From Myotis daubentonii (lineage: Eukaryota > Chordata > Mammalia > Chiroptera > Vespertilionidae), in NCBI RefSeq assembly GCF_963259705.1, contig NC_081847.1:88782485-88846484 (forward strand): 64,000 bases of DNA, read 5' to 3'. Positions within the stretch are counted from its first letter, which is position 1, and each line of letters starts with the position of its first letter. Made by a program: the position numbers and the translations under genes. The notes under the pieces were generated by a model. The model searched no databases and was not told the origin of the DNA. It saw only the letters and a program-made list of their open reading frames with translations. Below, in pieces: positions 24,137-35,960 of the stretch.

Positions 24137-24154
24137 TCAACCTTGCAAGCTGAC
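24137..24154 (-). CDS. DTNA: DTNA terminal coding segment (VSLQG, stop)
   Basis: After a strong pyrimidine tract and acceptor (TTTGTCACCCGCAG), the minus strand reads GTC AGC TTG CAA GGT TGA, i.e. Val-Ser-Leu-Gln-Gly-stop. This is the known end of the long alpha-dystrobrevin isoform, and its phase fits the preceding exon ending in AYQ. Only 18 coding bases sit on the last exon, so ORF-based searches miss it. The exon continues as 3' UTR at lower coordinates. Confidence 0.93.
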   Translation of the reverse strand, partial: VSLQG

Positions 24155-24646
24155 CTGCGGGTGACAAAGGACACAAACAAGAAAGGTGACATGTCAAGTC
24201 TGTGATGCAGTCCAGCAGGTGAATTATTTTGTTGGAAGCCATGCACAAAGACAGAGAAAGAGGGAGAGAGAGTCCAGTGAATGACAGCAGCGTCTGAGCC
24301 ACCAAACAACCATCATCTATAAACACAAGCTCACAGAGCCGTCCAGGAAAACCACTACAACGCTCTCCAGGGCATATGCCTTGAGTGGGGACACACGGGC
24401 CTGTTATAATCTCCTAGCCCCCTTCTTTGCCTTTCCCTTGAAGTCACCAGGCATGGAAAGGAAAGGAGAGAGAGAGGCTTAAGATTTACCAGAGATGGCA
24501 AAAGCTCCAACTGGATCTTAAGCCACTAACAGAATTTCCCTTCATCCTACACAGACACGGTTAAATTCCTAATTCATTAAAACGACAGCAACAAAAATCG
24601 AATATGTTATATGGAATGGCTGCCTCCCTTTAAAATAAAACCCAGA

Positions 24647-24846
24647 GCCTGGCCAGCATGGCTCAATGGTTGAGTGTTGACCTATGAACTAGGAGGTCAC
24701 GGTTCAATTCCCGGTCAGGGCACATGCCCGGGTTGCGGGCTCAATCACCAGTAGGGGGTGTGCAGAAGGCAGCCGATCAGTGATTCTCTTTCATCATTGA
24801 TGTTTCTCTCTCTCACTCCCTCTCCCTTCCTCTCTGAAATCAATAA

Positions 24847-24883
<37 letters not shown>
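24647..24883 (+). mobile_element. Ves SINE with (AAAT)n tail
   Basis: Head GCCTGGCCAGCATGGCTCAA, box-B-like GGTTCAATTCCCGGTCAGGG, core and CT block, and an expanded AAAT tail (24845-24888). Target duplication AAAATAAAACCCAGA (24632-24646) against AAAATAAAACCTAGA (24884-24898). It lies in the last DTNA intron. Confidence 0.95.
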
Positions 24884-24885
<2 letters not shown>

Positions 24886-25854
24886 AATAAAACCTAGAAA
24901 TTCGGTTACTGTTGCCACCCAAATCCGGAAACTGATATGAGCTCCAAGATGAAGGCCTACCAGGCGCCTCCAACAGCATGAGCCAGAGTATTGATGATTT
25001 CACTGTATCTCTCCCTCTAGGCAGGAGCGCCAAATGAGCCATGTGCAAACATCCCTCAGATTCCCACACACACCCTGGCAGCCTCGTCCAGGCTAATTTC
25101 CTCCTGTGGACGGGGCCACGGAAATCACAAAGAAAGAGCCTTCTCCGAGGGTCTGGACCTTAGGCGACTTTGTGTCTGAGCGCTGAAGCATGGCATTACA
25201 TATCTAGTCACTGGCTTGGCTATTTTTTAGGACGAGACCCACATGCTACTTGCTTCTGAAATGTGGCTGTTAAGCCACAAGGGCGGATGGAACACCCCAA
25301 AGAGGCCAAACCTTTGCTTCCTGGTGTTGGGGTGGGGCTGAGGGCTTCAGTTGTCCTCTTGCTACATTCTTCTTGGGAAAATATTTCAAAACTTAATTTA
25401 TAAACATATGGGAAATAGAAGAGACTTTGTTCTCTCTGCTACTCTTTTACTAACAGAGAGAGCCACTGCTGAGCTAAGAACGTGGAGAAAGCCTGACAGT
25501 GAAATAACCCGCTGGGGCCTGGGGAGCAGCAGGTCTGACAGGCAAACACCCCTGAACTCCCTGGACCCCAAGAAAACAGGCTGGGCCACAGGGAAAGGAA
25601 ACAGACCAGAAGACCCACATGGCCGTGGCGCAGCCTCCGTGGGGAGAACGCATCCCTTTAGGATGAGCTACTGCACCTGTTACGTTCAGTGAATTCTCAG
25701 GTAGATGAGTGTAGTCCAGTCTATACGACAATCTGTCCATCCACACTCTGAGGATCCTGGGGCCTGCAGCCCCCCAACACGCCTCGGCGCGGTTTGTCGC
25801 TTGCCTGCTACTTACATGTCCCATGAGGTAGGTGGTGAGGGAGGCTGAGGACCA

Positions 25855-25922
25855 ATGAGGAGATATCTTTATGCTGATTCAGTTGCCTTGTGCCAGATCA
25901 AGGCATAAAGATATCTCCTCAT
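25855..25922. repeat. perfect 20-bp inverted repeat (hairpin) in the last DTNA intron
   Basis: ATGAGGAGATATCTTTATGC (25855-25874) is exactly complementary to GCATAAAGATATCTCCTCAT (25903-25922), with a 28-nt spacer whose ends (TGAT...ATCA) can also pair. The intron lies between the exon at 26238 and the terminal exon at 24154. I recognise no miRNA family in it. Confidence 0.9.
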
Positions 25923-26237
25923 GCCCCATCTATGCGAACAAGCATCTCTGCTGATGATCCAGGAGGGGTATGGACTGTTAGGCACCAGGTTTCTGCTGTG
26001 TGACAAGACCCCTTTTCAATTTCCAGATCAGAAGTTATCACACAGGGTGAGTGATGGCTATAAGAAATAGTTGAAATTTTTAGTGTCTAGAATACATGGA
26101 CTAAGGAGTATAGTCAGAGTATTCCAGAAAGGGAGGGTGGAAGGAAGAGGGCACTGGTTTATCCTAGTTATGTAAAACACCCAGCCACCTTGGGGCTGGG
26201 GCGGAAGTGGGGGATGGTGTGGGCCCGGCCCCGGTAC

Positions 26238-26370
26238 CTGGTAGGCCTCGTCCTGCAGCTTCTGTTTCAGGTATTCCTCCATCTTGAGCTCGTTCTCCAG
26301 CTGCCGGACCGAGTCATTCTCATAGTTCTCCTCCTCGGGCCGCGCATAGGGATCCCCATCTTCCGTGACC
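26238..26370 (-). CDS. DTNA: DTNA exon: alpha-1 tail, acidic tyrosine-containing part
   Basis: This 133-bp exon starts with one base, then encodes 44 residues: VTEDGDPYARPEEENYEND, SVRQLENELKM and EEYLKQKLQDEAYQ. The acceptor is TTCGTTCCCAG|G and the donor is TACCAG|GTACCG; it ends in phase 0. The acidic DPYARPEEENYEN region carries tyrosines typical of the phosphorylated alpha-1 tail. The final helix (VRQLENELKMEEYLKQK) looks amphipathic. Confidence 0.96.
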
Positions 26371-28053
26371 CTGGGAACGAACCATAGATGGGGTTTTGGA
26401 GCAAATCTTAAAGGGAAAGCCTAAGTGAAATTCATGTGTGAGCTGTAGCTTGCAGGGAACATTTTATTTGTCTTCCAATTCACTCCAATTCAGTGTCTTC
26501 TGTTATCAAACAGAAAACTTAAAAAAACACACCACCTTTGGAAATGTAGGGAAATAGATGGTCAATGCATTCTCATGCAGTTTTCCTATGGCACTGTGGT
26601 GATCATAGGTCATCCATGTTTTTCTAGGGTTTACAGGAAGGAGAGCCCTTTCAGTGTTTGTCAGTCTTAGAAAAAGCAGCTTATCTTTCAGGAGGATATA
26701 GTTTTCCTGATATGGGGAGTTAAAAAAAAAATTTATAAATGGAATCCAAGAACGCTTTCTCTAAGGAAAGTGAGCCCTCTAGTGAAATAAAGCTTGAGGA
26801 CATTTGTTCCTAATTTAACCTTCCCTGCATTCTGCATGCGGGTAGGCGTGCTTTACTTTCATAGTGGGAACAAGTCTCAGAATATCAACGAGTCATTGTC
26901 AGCAAGCGTAACACTCTAACCCACAGCTCTTGATCTCAAAGATATATACCAGCTCCAAATCTAAGAAATCCACTTAAGTTGTCCCATTTCACTATGAAAT
27001 AGGTAAGAATGTGTGACTATCTCCATCTATTCACCCCATATTAAAACACCCTCTACATTGAAGAGTGGTCAAGGAGAAGTTTCTGGATGGGAACTTCAGT
27101 GCCATGGCTAGTGTTTATTTATATCTGTACAACATGTTCTCATTATTTTCAGAGGTTGGGGTCCAGCATGAATAGGTCTGCGAGGCCTCTATGAGTTTTC
27201 TCTACCCAACTCCCGTGGCCGGAACCGCCACCAGCATCCTAGGAACAGTAGTGTGGGGTGGCTTTAGCTACAGTCTTGGATCTTAGGATCCGAATGAGGA
27301 CATTTGAAGTAACCACCTTGTAAAAGGTTAATCATGGGAAGTCAAATGGATATGTGTTTACTAGACTAAAACTAGTGATAATGACTTCACCATTTTGAAT
27401 AACAAATAATTCTCAATGACAGAGGAAAGGACAAGAGAGCAAACTAAAATTAAAAGCAGCCCCGTTAAATGACGTTATAACTGATGTGTTCTGCTCTCAC
27501 GCCCGGCCTTTCCGCAGCTGGCTTCCCCAGCATGTCTATTTATAATTCCCCATCGTGACTGGTCAGTCTTTCACTCCCTGCTTGGATTGGGAGCCAAAAC
27601 ACCAGCAAGGCCTCTGTTTAGCTTCTCCTTTGGGTCTTTAAACAGCCGTTGATTTTTGTAGACGAGTCCTCAGTACTTTTCACAGGAAGCACCATCACCT
27701 TCTAGAGTTGTTTGGAATGGTTAGCAATCCCTCTTTCCAGCCTTGTGGTGAACCTCTGCCCACGCTTATCACAACCCCGTGAACCCCGCTCTCCTAGAGG
27801 CCCCTCCTCTTCCCCGCCTTTGTTTTCCTCCTTCCCTTCCCACGCTGGGCTCTGCAGCTCTGGCCTGTGTCACCCTCGTTTCTTAGCTTCACCGAAAGTC
27901 TGGTGGGGACGTCACTGATTCTGCTGGCTTCTGTCAGGGCACAGAAGCCTTATTGTGTGAAATTCTTGCAAAATGTCTTTTAAGGGTCAGATTTGTACAT
28001 ATTCAACAAGTCAGCCACATTGGATTTCTTTATAATGAGATTTTATACATTTA

Positions 28054-28907
28054 CAGTCTCGTGCCACATAACGAAGCTTTGGTCAAGGACCCATCGTATA
28101 TAGGACCGTGGTCCCATCTATATATATAAAAGCCTAAGTGACCATTATGACCGGTCAACCAAATGACTGGTCACTATGATGTGCACTGACCACCAGGGGG
28201 CAGATGCTCAAAGCAGGAGCTGCTCTCTGGTGGTCAGTGTGCTCCCACAGCCAACCTTCCGTGGCCGGCCAACCTCCCATGGTCCCTCCCCGTGGCCGGC
28301 TGGCCCCAATTGGCCCCAATCGGCCCTGATCACTGGCCAGGCCGAGGGACCCCACCCATGCACGAATTCGTGCACTGGGCCTCTAGCGAGATTATAATGG
28401 AACTGAAAAATTCTTATTGTGTCCTGACATCATTGTTGTCATGTGTTTGTGGTAATGCTAGTGTAAACTGACCTACTGCTCTGCCAGTTGTATGAAAGTA
28501 CAGCACATACAATTATGCACAGTACATCATACCTGATAATGGTAATAGGTGACTGTGTTACCGGTTTACGTATTTACTATATGTTGTAGTGTTACTTTCT
28601 ACTTATAAAGAGTTTTCTGTTAAACAGTATGCTGTGTTATGGTGGCAGTGCCCCTAACATCTCCTGGTTACCTTGTCTCTGACTGCATCCGTTTCTCTTG
28701 TGCTGGATTTAACCTGATGTTATTTTCTACAGCGACACACTGTAGAGGCTGTGGCCTAGGAGCAATCGCTGTGCCATGGAGCCTAGGTGTGTAGCAGGCT
28801 GGATCCCCTAGGTTTGTGGAAGCGCACTTTATGATGTCTGTGCAATGACCAAGTCGCTGAACAACGCGTCTCTCAGAATATATCTGTCATTACGTGGTGC
28901 GTGACTG
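28054..28907 (+). mobile_element. MER2/Tigger1-derived element, split by a HeliBat
   Basis: Terminal CAGTCTCGTGCCACATAACG and inverse ACGTGGTGCGTGACTG with flanking TA match MER2/Tigger1 ends. Inside, ATTATAATGGAACTGAAAAA and GGAGCCTAGGTGTGTAGCAG are diagnostic. No transposase remains. A Helitron occupies 28117-28386. Confidence 0.88.
28117..28386 (+). mobile_element. HeliBat-type nonautonomous Helitron
   Basis: Starts TCTATATATATAAAAGCC after an A and ends with the CACGAATTCGTGCA palindrome and CTAG. Its 270 bp match the vesper-bat HeliBat pattern, including CTGACCACCAGGGGGCAGAT. Inserted in a MER2 copy. Confidence 0.93.
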
Positions 28908-29354
28908 TACATATTTTGATTCCTATTGCTCATATGATGCTGTTCACCCTGTTCTGAAGAGAAGCCTCCAGCATCACTGGGTCCTCCAAGTGCAAGTGCA
29001 GAAGATTCTGACGATAAGATGGCTGACCTCCTAAACTGGTCTGTGAGCCCTGGGAGGTTGGGAGTGATTTTTAAAAAACCCACTAGTTTGTATCAAACCA
29101 GCACAGTTCCTTAGGGGAGCCAGGCTCTCAATAAGAACTGGTTGTTTTGGTTACTGGTACTCTCTGGAAATTATGAGGGGAAGTCACAAGGCCAAATGCA
29201 AATGTAGCCCCTTTACCTCTTCTGTCAGAAAAGGAAGCTGCATCATCTCTTCTCAAAAGAAAGATCAAAACAACCATGTTTTCATTTTTTTTTTTTTTTT
29301 GCTCCCGACAGTGTCCTGTTACTGAGGCAATACCCCCCAGCAGGAGATACTCAC

Positions 29355-29523
29355 GCATCACTGCGCATGGTGCCTGGGGCAGCTCCACCGTGCACGTACC
29401 CGGGTTTCCGGGCGTGGATTTGCGCTAGGAAAGCCTTTTCCGAGGTTGGCGATGGAACCAGATCCTCAAACTGAGTCCTTGCAAACTCAGAATCCACATT
29501 ACTTTCCGTTTCACTCCCCACCT
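29355..29523 (-). CDS. DTNA: DTNA exon: alpha-1 tail, first part
   Basis: This 169-bp exon completes a Glu codon, then encodes VGSETESNVDSEFARTQF, EDLVPSPTSEKAFLAQIHAR and KPGYVHGGAAPGTMRSD, plus two bases. The acceptor is TACCTCATAG|AG and the donor is ATGC|GTGAGT. It belongs to the C-terminal extension specific to the long alpha isoform, known as a tyrosine kinase substrate; a Tyr is present in KPGYVHG. The VHGGAAPG stretch is more Gly/Ala-rich than the form I remember from other mammals. Confidence 0.95.
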
Positions 29524-29899
29524 CTATGAGGTATAATTGAAGAAATAAAGAATGACTTGTTAGAGTTTATGATCAGCAGGTACAGGGCGAGGCTTAACAT
29601 AAACCAACCTGCGCTGCATAAAATATTAGCCAGTTATTGTAAGTCACGTAAGTGTTTATTTCCATTCCAAATGAGAATGGAAACTGAACATGAGTTACTG
29701 TAAAATCATTTGGTATACAGCATTGTATTTTTTTTAAGTATCGGTCATGTTATAAGGAATCTTTTGAGTCTTAATAAATTACAACTTCTGTTTTGCTTCT
29801 ATGTAGTCTTTAGTAAAACTGCTACTTTTGCTTAATGTTACTTTAATTTAGGAAATATAGACCCAAAGTATGACATTCACTTAATATTTCAGAGCATTA

Positions 29900-30075
29900 T
29901 CTATAATAATAAAAGCGTAATATGCTAATTAGACCAGACGACCTTCCGGACGAAGCTGGGGCTGTGAGGGCAGCCCAGGTCCCAGGTGCCTGCCGGCGGC
30001 CAGAGGGAAGCCGGTGCCAGCAGCCAAGGGAAGGAAGGCCTACTCTTGCACGAATTTTTTGCATTGGGCCTCTCG
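29900..30075 (+). mobile_element. HeliBat-type Helitron (short)
   Basis: Starts TCTATAATAATAAAAGCG after an A and ends GCATTGGGCCTCTCG before a T. It carries a degraded GCACGAATTTTTTGCA hairpin and an A|T insertion site. It lies in the DTNA intron between 29523 and 30905. Confidence 0.88.
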
Positions 30076-30904
30076 TAAGAGTATAAACTAATAGTACTTG
30101 AGACTTCTACAATAAGAGTAACATTTTTAGTAATCTCCATGATATATTAACTACTGCCATTTTTATCCTATTTGGTAATCTTAATCTAATATAGCAGCAA
30201 CAAGTTTCATTACTTTAATTTGTATTATAGAGATTTTAAGAAATTTAAATCCCAAGTTTTTAATATCGAAGTTTTATTTCTTATAGTTGTTGTAATCTCA
30301 ACTACATGACAGACAAATATCTTGCTATGTGTGCTTTAAGGAATAGATGAGATGCATTAGTAACTGGTAGGATAGTTATTTGAATATTCATTATTTGAAT
30401 AACATTTTTAAAGCTCTGTGTAGCATTATGAGGATAAAGAGACTCTCACAATTTTGTGCTATTTATATTCTGGGCAGATCTACCTTTAGAGATACTGCAA
30501 AGGTAAATTTCAGGTTAGCCTCATTCAAATAGCCATACATTTCCAATGAACAGAGTCTAAATTAGTAAATAAAACATCTGACCTTATGAAATCACTTCTG
30601 TATCTTGTCACATGAGAGATGTTAACAGTGACTCTCTTTGGCTTCTTGAATTACAAGTCAATTTAAATATTTTTTTATCTATTCTTTTCTATACTATTAA
30701 ACTTTCTGCATTAAGCATGTCTTAATAATCTTCTCATCAGCTAATAGAAACATCAGTTAAAAACCTGAATATGGCAACCAAATATCACATAGATCTTCAA
30801 GAAAACCTTTGTATATTCGACAGTGAGCATATCTCTCACAGAAGCCCCGAGAACGTTTGGGTTCCTCTGCACAGAGCAGACAAATGAGGGGACCAGGGAC
30901 ACAC

Positions 30905-30994
30905 CGGAGTTCAGCTCTTTCACCAGAGAGGACATGGTGTTAGTGATGGAATCCGCGGCCACTAGCAAGTCATTCCTTAGGTTTCTTCTTGAAC
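30905..30994 (-). CDS. DTNA: DTNA exon: conserved [20 protein letters not shown] segment
   Basis: This 90-bp exon begins with two bases completing a Ser codon, then encodes [29 protein letters not shown] and one base of a Glu codon. The acceptor is CGCTTAAG|GTT, with a fairly pyrimidine-rich tract. The donor TCCG|GTGTGT is weaker than the others, a possible site of regulated use. Reading past the donor gives an unrelated open frame of about 50 codons, which I treat as intron. Confidence 0.96.
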
Positions 30995-32059
30995 CTTAAG
31001 CGAAGAAGAAATGACAATAAATAAATAAAAACCAAAGCTTTTCCTTTTCCCGAAATTTTAGGCTGTTGATCATTTCCAAGGCCATTCCCAAGCAAGAAAC
31101 ATTCCAAGGCGTCTCCTTCACAGAGGCGCTGTGGTCACTTCCTGGAGAGGACACTGTGCTCAGGGCCGTGGCCTCTGGCGTAGGAAGACATGGCAACTGA
31201 TGGGGGTTCATGTAATTTAGTGTCCAAACTGGGACAATTCTGCAAGCGAATGAGGGAGGTGTGAGTAATAAGACGGGGTGACCCAGGTAAAGCAGTGTGT
31301 GTGATGGCCCTTCTGAAGAACAACCCACACAGACGAAAGTCTAGCTTTTGCCAGGAGAGCTGCACCTTCCTAGCTGCCTCGATCATTTCAACCACTACCT
31401 GGTGGCTAAGCCCATGGGATTCTACCTCTATCACTGCAATCAGGCCTTGTGTCCAATCAGGCCTCCCCGAGCTCCCCTTCCCCTTACGGGTACCTCGTGG
31501 GAATGGGAGCCCTGTGTACTGAATACCCCAGAGCACGGAAAAGAGGTGGGGATTCTTGCTCTGGCTGCAAGGCATGTGCACAAGCTGTATGTCCGGTACC
31601 CTGACCTGGAACTCAGCCCATGTTTCTTCATGGTGGAGAGAGATTAGCACGATGTTCCAGGCACACTAAGGGTGAGATGTGTCCCTGTGGGCTGGCTTGG
31701 GGGCAGGCAGGGCTGAGATGGAACAGAGGGCTGATCACCATAATCGTTGGAAAAAAAGGGACCAAGATTCCAAATATCTGACTTACAGATGAATTTATGC
31801 AGCACAAACTCTTTGTGAGCTTGGACACATTTCATTCTGTCACTTCTCAGAAAGTACAACTAAGTTAGTGAAAGGATAGATACATGAAAATTTAAAAAAA
31901 TCCTAGTAGTTAGATGAAACAGTAGTTCTAATAGGAAGCTCAAACTGATTTAAAATGTCCTTAAAGTAAGATTTAGGGAAAGGACATTTTTCCTTCTAAA
32001 AATTAAAGTAAAACCTAGTTATTTTGTATAACTTAAATTATTTTCTTTTTCAGGAGAAA

Positions 32060-32480
32060 AAGCCCTATTATGGATCTTCCCTTTCCCCTCATAAGAGAGA
32101 ATACATCATTCTTCCCCTTGTAAAATGTCAGATTGTTGTCTCCATACACAATGGGTGAGAGGGCCTGTTTCCTCACATCTTTTCTATTATCTGGATATTA
32201 TTGATTTTTTAAACATCTTTTCATACTGTTATTGGACATTTATAATTTCTCTCTGTTCATATCCTTCACCTATTTTTATTTTGGGGATGTCTTCTTCTTA
32301 CTGATCTCTACATGCTTTATGTCTAACGGAAATGATAAAACTTAACTGCCATATATGTTGGAAATGGTTTACTCAAAACTATTTTATTTTTGGTCTTCTG
32401 ACTTTTTGCCTTAGGATAAATTCCCAGAAGTGGAATTGCTGTCTTTCTTGACCTCAGCTCCATAGGTAAGAACCTGGAAG
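32060..32480 (-). mobile_element. HAL1/L1-like remnant
   Basis: CATCTTTTCATACTGTTATTGG, TTCATATCCTTCACC and TAAATTCCCAGAAGTGGAATT are reverse-strand L1/HAL1 3'-half motifs. The copy is strongly diverged. Confidence 0.55.
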
Positions 32481-32929
32481 AATGCCATGATAAATTGATA
32501 ATTTAAAGAAAATGCAAATTATGAACCAAAATAAGCATTAGCTTATTTGTGTGAAAAATAAAGAGTATATGTCTATAAAATACACTTAAACATCTCTATC
32601 TATGTATCTATAAGTGAAAAGTTGAGAAGGACCAGACTATTAATAGTGTTCACTTCTAGGAATGAGATCAGCAGGGTGAGGGTCTGCAGGAGGATTTCCC
32701 ACCCTCCCCGCCCCCCGCCCCCACCAATTTTTTCCAAATTTAAAAAATAACGGCAAGAAAAGTTTTAAAAATTGTTAAAGTATTTTTAAATGAGTAAAAT
32801 CACTTGCCTTGGGATACGTCCACACCATGAGTGTGTAAATGGAAGAGGCCACCAGTGAGAGAATGCTGTTTGCCACCTCCCTTCAGCTTCGCGCTCCTCT
32901 CTTAACTACGGAGGCCTAACCAGGTAGAC

Positions 32930-33152
32930 CAGTGGTCCTCAACCTTCCTAATGCGGCGACCCTTTAATACAGCTCCTCATGTTGTGGTGACCCCCACTTT
33001 CATTGTTACAAATTGAACATAATTAAAGCATAGTGATTAATCACAAAAACAATATGTAATTATATATGTGTTTTCCGATGGTCTTAGACGACCCCTGTGA
33101 AAGGATCGTTAGACCCCCAAAGGGGCCGCAACCCACAGGTTGAGAGCCGCTG
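32930..33152. mobile_element. nonautonomous hAT element (nhAT)
   Basis: CAGTGGTCCTCAACCTTCC at the left and CAGGTTGAGAGCCGCTG at the right form inverted ends. 8-bp target duplications AGGTAGAC (32922-32929) and GGGTAGAT (33153-33160) flank it. No coding content. Confidence 0.88.
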
Positions 33153-33593
33153 GGGTAGATATTATAGAGGCAGATCCAGCTCTTAAGGGCATCTGTAGAA
33201 GGACTGCCCTTCCTTCTTGATCACAGGCTAAAGAGCTGAATTGTTTCATCTCAATCTCGAGTTTGCTTTCATGCAGAGAAGCAGAAAATGAGATCTTTCA
33301 GAATTTAAAACATGGATTCCATGGATAGTTTCCTGAGATGTTCGTGAAAGGATTTCCCTTCCCTTAATGGGCAAAGACGCATAAGAAATGGGGCCGGGCA
33401 ACAGAAACCTCAGGAAGGAAAGATGGTGAGGTGCAGAACAGATTAGACGGGAGTTTCTAAAACTGCTCCTGGCCAGGCTCTGCCTCACGCCATGGAATAG
33501 CCTAGAACATGCCCTGCTTTAGACCGTTCAAAGGACCGCGGTGACTTGTTTATCACATAAAAGCAGAACACAACAAAAAATAAAGCCACTTAC

Positions 33594-33753
33594 TTTGTGC
33601 AAATGCCTCCTGCACGTCTCCCCCTACCCCTGTGAGAGAGTCCTGAGGCGTGTGGGCCGGGGTGGAGCAGGTGGACGCAGACCGCACGGGCATGGGGATG
33701 GGCCTGCTGATGGTGTGGCTGGGGGAGGAGCGAGGAGAGCCTGCCCCCTGGGT
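33594..33753 (-). CDS. DTNA: DTNA exon: Ser/Pro/Thr-rich linker
   Basis: This 160-bp exon encodes 53 residues plus one base. It starts [20 protein letters not shown], continues through a run rich in Ser, Thr and Pro with two TP motifs, and ends [13 protein letters not shown]. The acceptor is TTGTCTCTCCAG|ACC and the donor is CAAA|GTAAGT. The linker looks unstructured and holds several SP/TP sites that could be phosphorylated (inference). It follows the coiled coil and precedes the conserved [10 protein letters not shown] segment. Confidence 0.97.
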
Positions 33754-35759
33754 CTGGAGAGACAATGCGAGCCGTTAATGTGTTTTCCCAAGAACACGCC
33801 ACATGTCACCCATCCCCAAGGCCTCAGTCAAATGTTAACAGTCACAATGACATCTCAAAGCTGGAGGCAATCCTAGGTTGTTGAGATGGGCGTCCTAAAC
33901 CTTCGTTGCAGGTGCAGGAGATGTAGGACCTTATTATATTATCTGAACTTTCGGTTGTATCTTGAAAGCTAAGAATATCAGTAGAGCATTGTTCGATACT
34001 ATATGAACTGTGTCCCTGGGTAATGTAGCTACTGTTAAGCAGAGGTAATGACAAGGTGTGCCTATTTTTTCCTTGAGGAAAGTGCTACGTGGAATAAAGA
34101 GACATCTAAGGAGAAAGTTATAAGTATAAACTCAGGGACTTTTGGGGGCTGGGTCTGGTTTGTACTTCCTAATTTTTCAACCTGTCTGTCCTGGCCTCAT
34201 CTGGCGAGGATAATGTAGAGTTAAGTCATGCATGCAGTATTGTGCCCATTAAGTCTCACAGTAAGCATCAGACAAGGCATACATTTTTAAATCACGATTT
34301 TACAGTAAAAGTTGACTTTGTCAAACTGCTCAGTGGTTCATGGATTCCAATGGGGAAGAGAAAATAAAGGAGTCCAAGTTTCTAACTTCGGGCGGCTGTT
34401 TCCCTGTACGAAGTGTCTCTCTCTTCGTCTACACAACAGCAGCATTCCAGCAGGCAGAATAGTAAGATTTAGAGTGAGTGAAGAAAAAAGTAGAAAACAA
34501 CTAAAAACCATGGATCTCTGCACTCCAGTCCTCAGCAGGAAACCATTAGACAGTCACACCTTAAACCTCGCAGCTTTGGTCTCTACAGTGAGGTCTCTTT
34601 AATAATTAGTTTACAAAGGAAGTCAGTTACTCACGATTAAGAAAATGCAAGGAGACCTCAGAACATACACAGCAGATTAGGAGTTCCCACACATTCCAGT
34701 TCAGTCTGGGGGTCCGGTCGGGGAGAGTGAGGGCTCTGCCACGCAAGGCCCAGAGGTTCACCAGCAACCCATTCAAACCCCGAGACATGCACCCAGAGAG
34801 CAGTGCTCTGGAATATTCCACTGGGATCTGTGCTGTAGGTTCAGCCTCTTGAAACACACAACATCGGCCCTGTACAATGCCATGCTGTTAGCTTGCCAGG
34901 GCTCAGCATCACACACACAGTCAAATCTATACACTGAGAACAACCCGGAATCACGAAACGAAGCACAACAGAACAGAGGACAGGAAAGGAAGCTTTGACG
35001 CCCAACTGGCCCGAGGACGCCACTCGCTCACTCTCGGCCGTACCTGGGAATGGTCTGTCCGGGCCCAAGGAAGAGGAGTTTGCCTGCGTGCGATGCTTGG
35101 CAGCCTGCTGGCCCCCGCCCACTGGGGACGGGTCTGCTTTTCCCCAGCAAACCTGGCAGCTCAATCTTATCACCACGAAACTTCGGCTCCTGAGCTACCA
35201 CGGTCTCTCCCCGCCTCCCAGGCCATGAATAAATGACTTCACAGAGGAGCTGTGCTTTGCCAGGATCAGGGGTTTTCGTGTCTATCCCTGATTCTGCCCG
35301 GGCTGCTGCAGGAGGTATCTTTGCTCTAAATGTGCACATGTGGCTCCCAGAGTCCCGGGGGTGCTGTGCCAAGAATTGCCCAGGAGATGAAGCCGGAGTG
35401 TCTGGGCAGGTGTCTGAGCCCAGCTGCTCTGACTGCCCTAGGCTGCAGGGGCCTGGATAGGCTAATGGAGGCAGATGGGGGTCAGTTGCTTCGAGGGCTG
35501 CCTCCCCCTGGCAACCCCTCGGGTGCATCCATTTCAAGTGCTCCCTGCCTTCCTTCTCTGTCCTCCTCACTAAGGAACCAGCCACAGCGCGGAAGGGAGG
35601 CTGGAGACGGAGCAGGACAGAGGGTGGAAGGAAGGAGGCTTCCCTTAGCTACAGCACGGGTTACCCTCTCGCCTCTGGGGACCAGACCCTCCCCTGGGGT
35701 AGGAGGCTCACAGTAATAATACAACTCCACTTTGTATGCAATTCACAAAACAAAGCACC

Positions 35760-35960
35760 TTTCCATATATTGTTTTGGTTTCATTTTCCTGAGGATCAGT
35801 GTTATGAATGATGGTAGCTTATATTCAAAAAACAATTTGCAGTTGATCCCAACTACTTCAATGGGTCCCCCTCACGGCCATATGAGAGATATTATTCCCT
35901 TTTTTCAGGCTAGCAAGCTGAGGCTCAGAGGCAATAATTGGCACCGCAGCTGCTGCTCAG
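35760..35960. repeat. MIR/L2-like remnant
   Basis: TATTATTCCCTTTTTTCAGG with AGCTGAGGCTCAGAGGCAAT is the common MIR motif. The copy is diverged. Confidence 0.5.

Noticed and set aside
26058..26237. Continuation of the DTNA tail frame past the exon end at 26238
   Set aside because: A good GT donor follows CAG, and the known VSLQG ending is found in phase at 24137-24154. The Pro-rich continuation is best read as intron.
30753..30904. Continuation of the [10 protein letters not shown] exon frame into GVSLVPSF
   Set aside because: The next conserved exon (29355-29523) joins in phase from 30905; the extension resembles nothing in the family.
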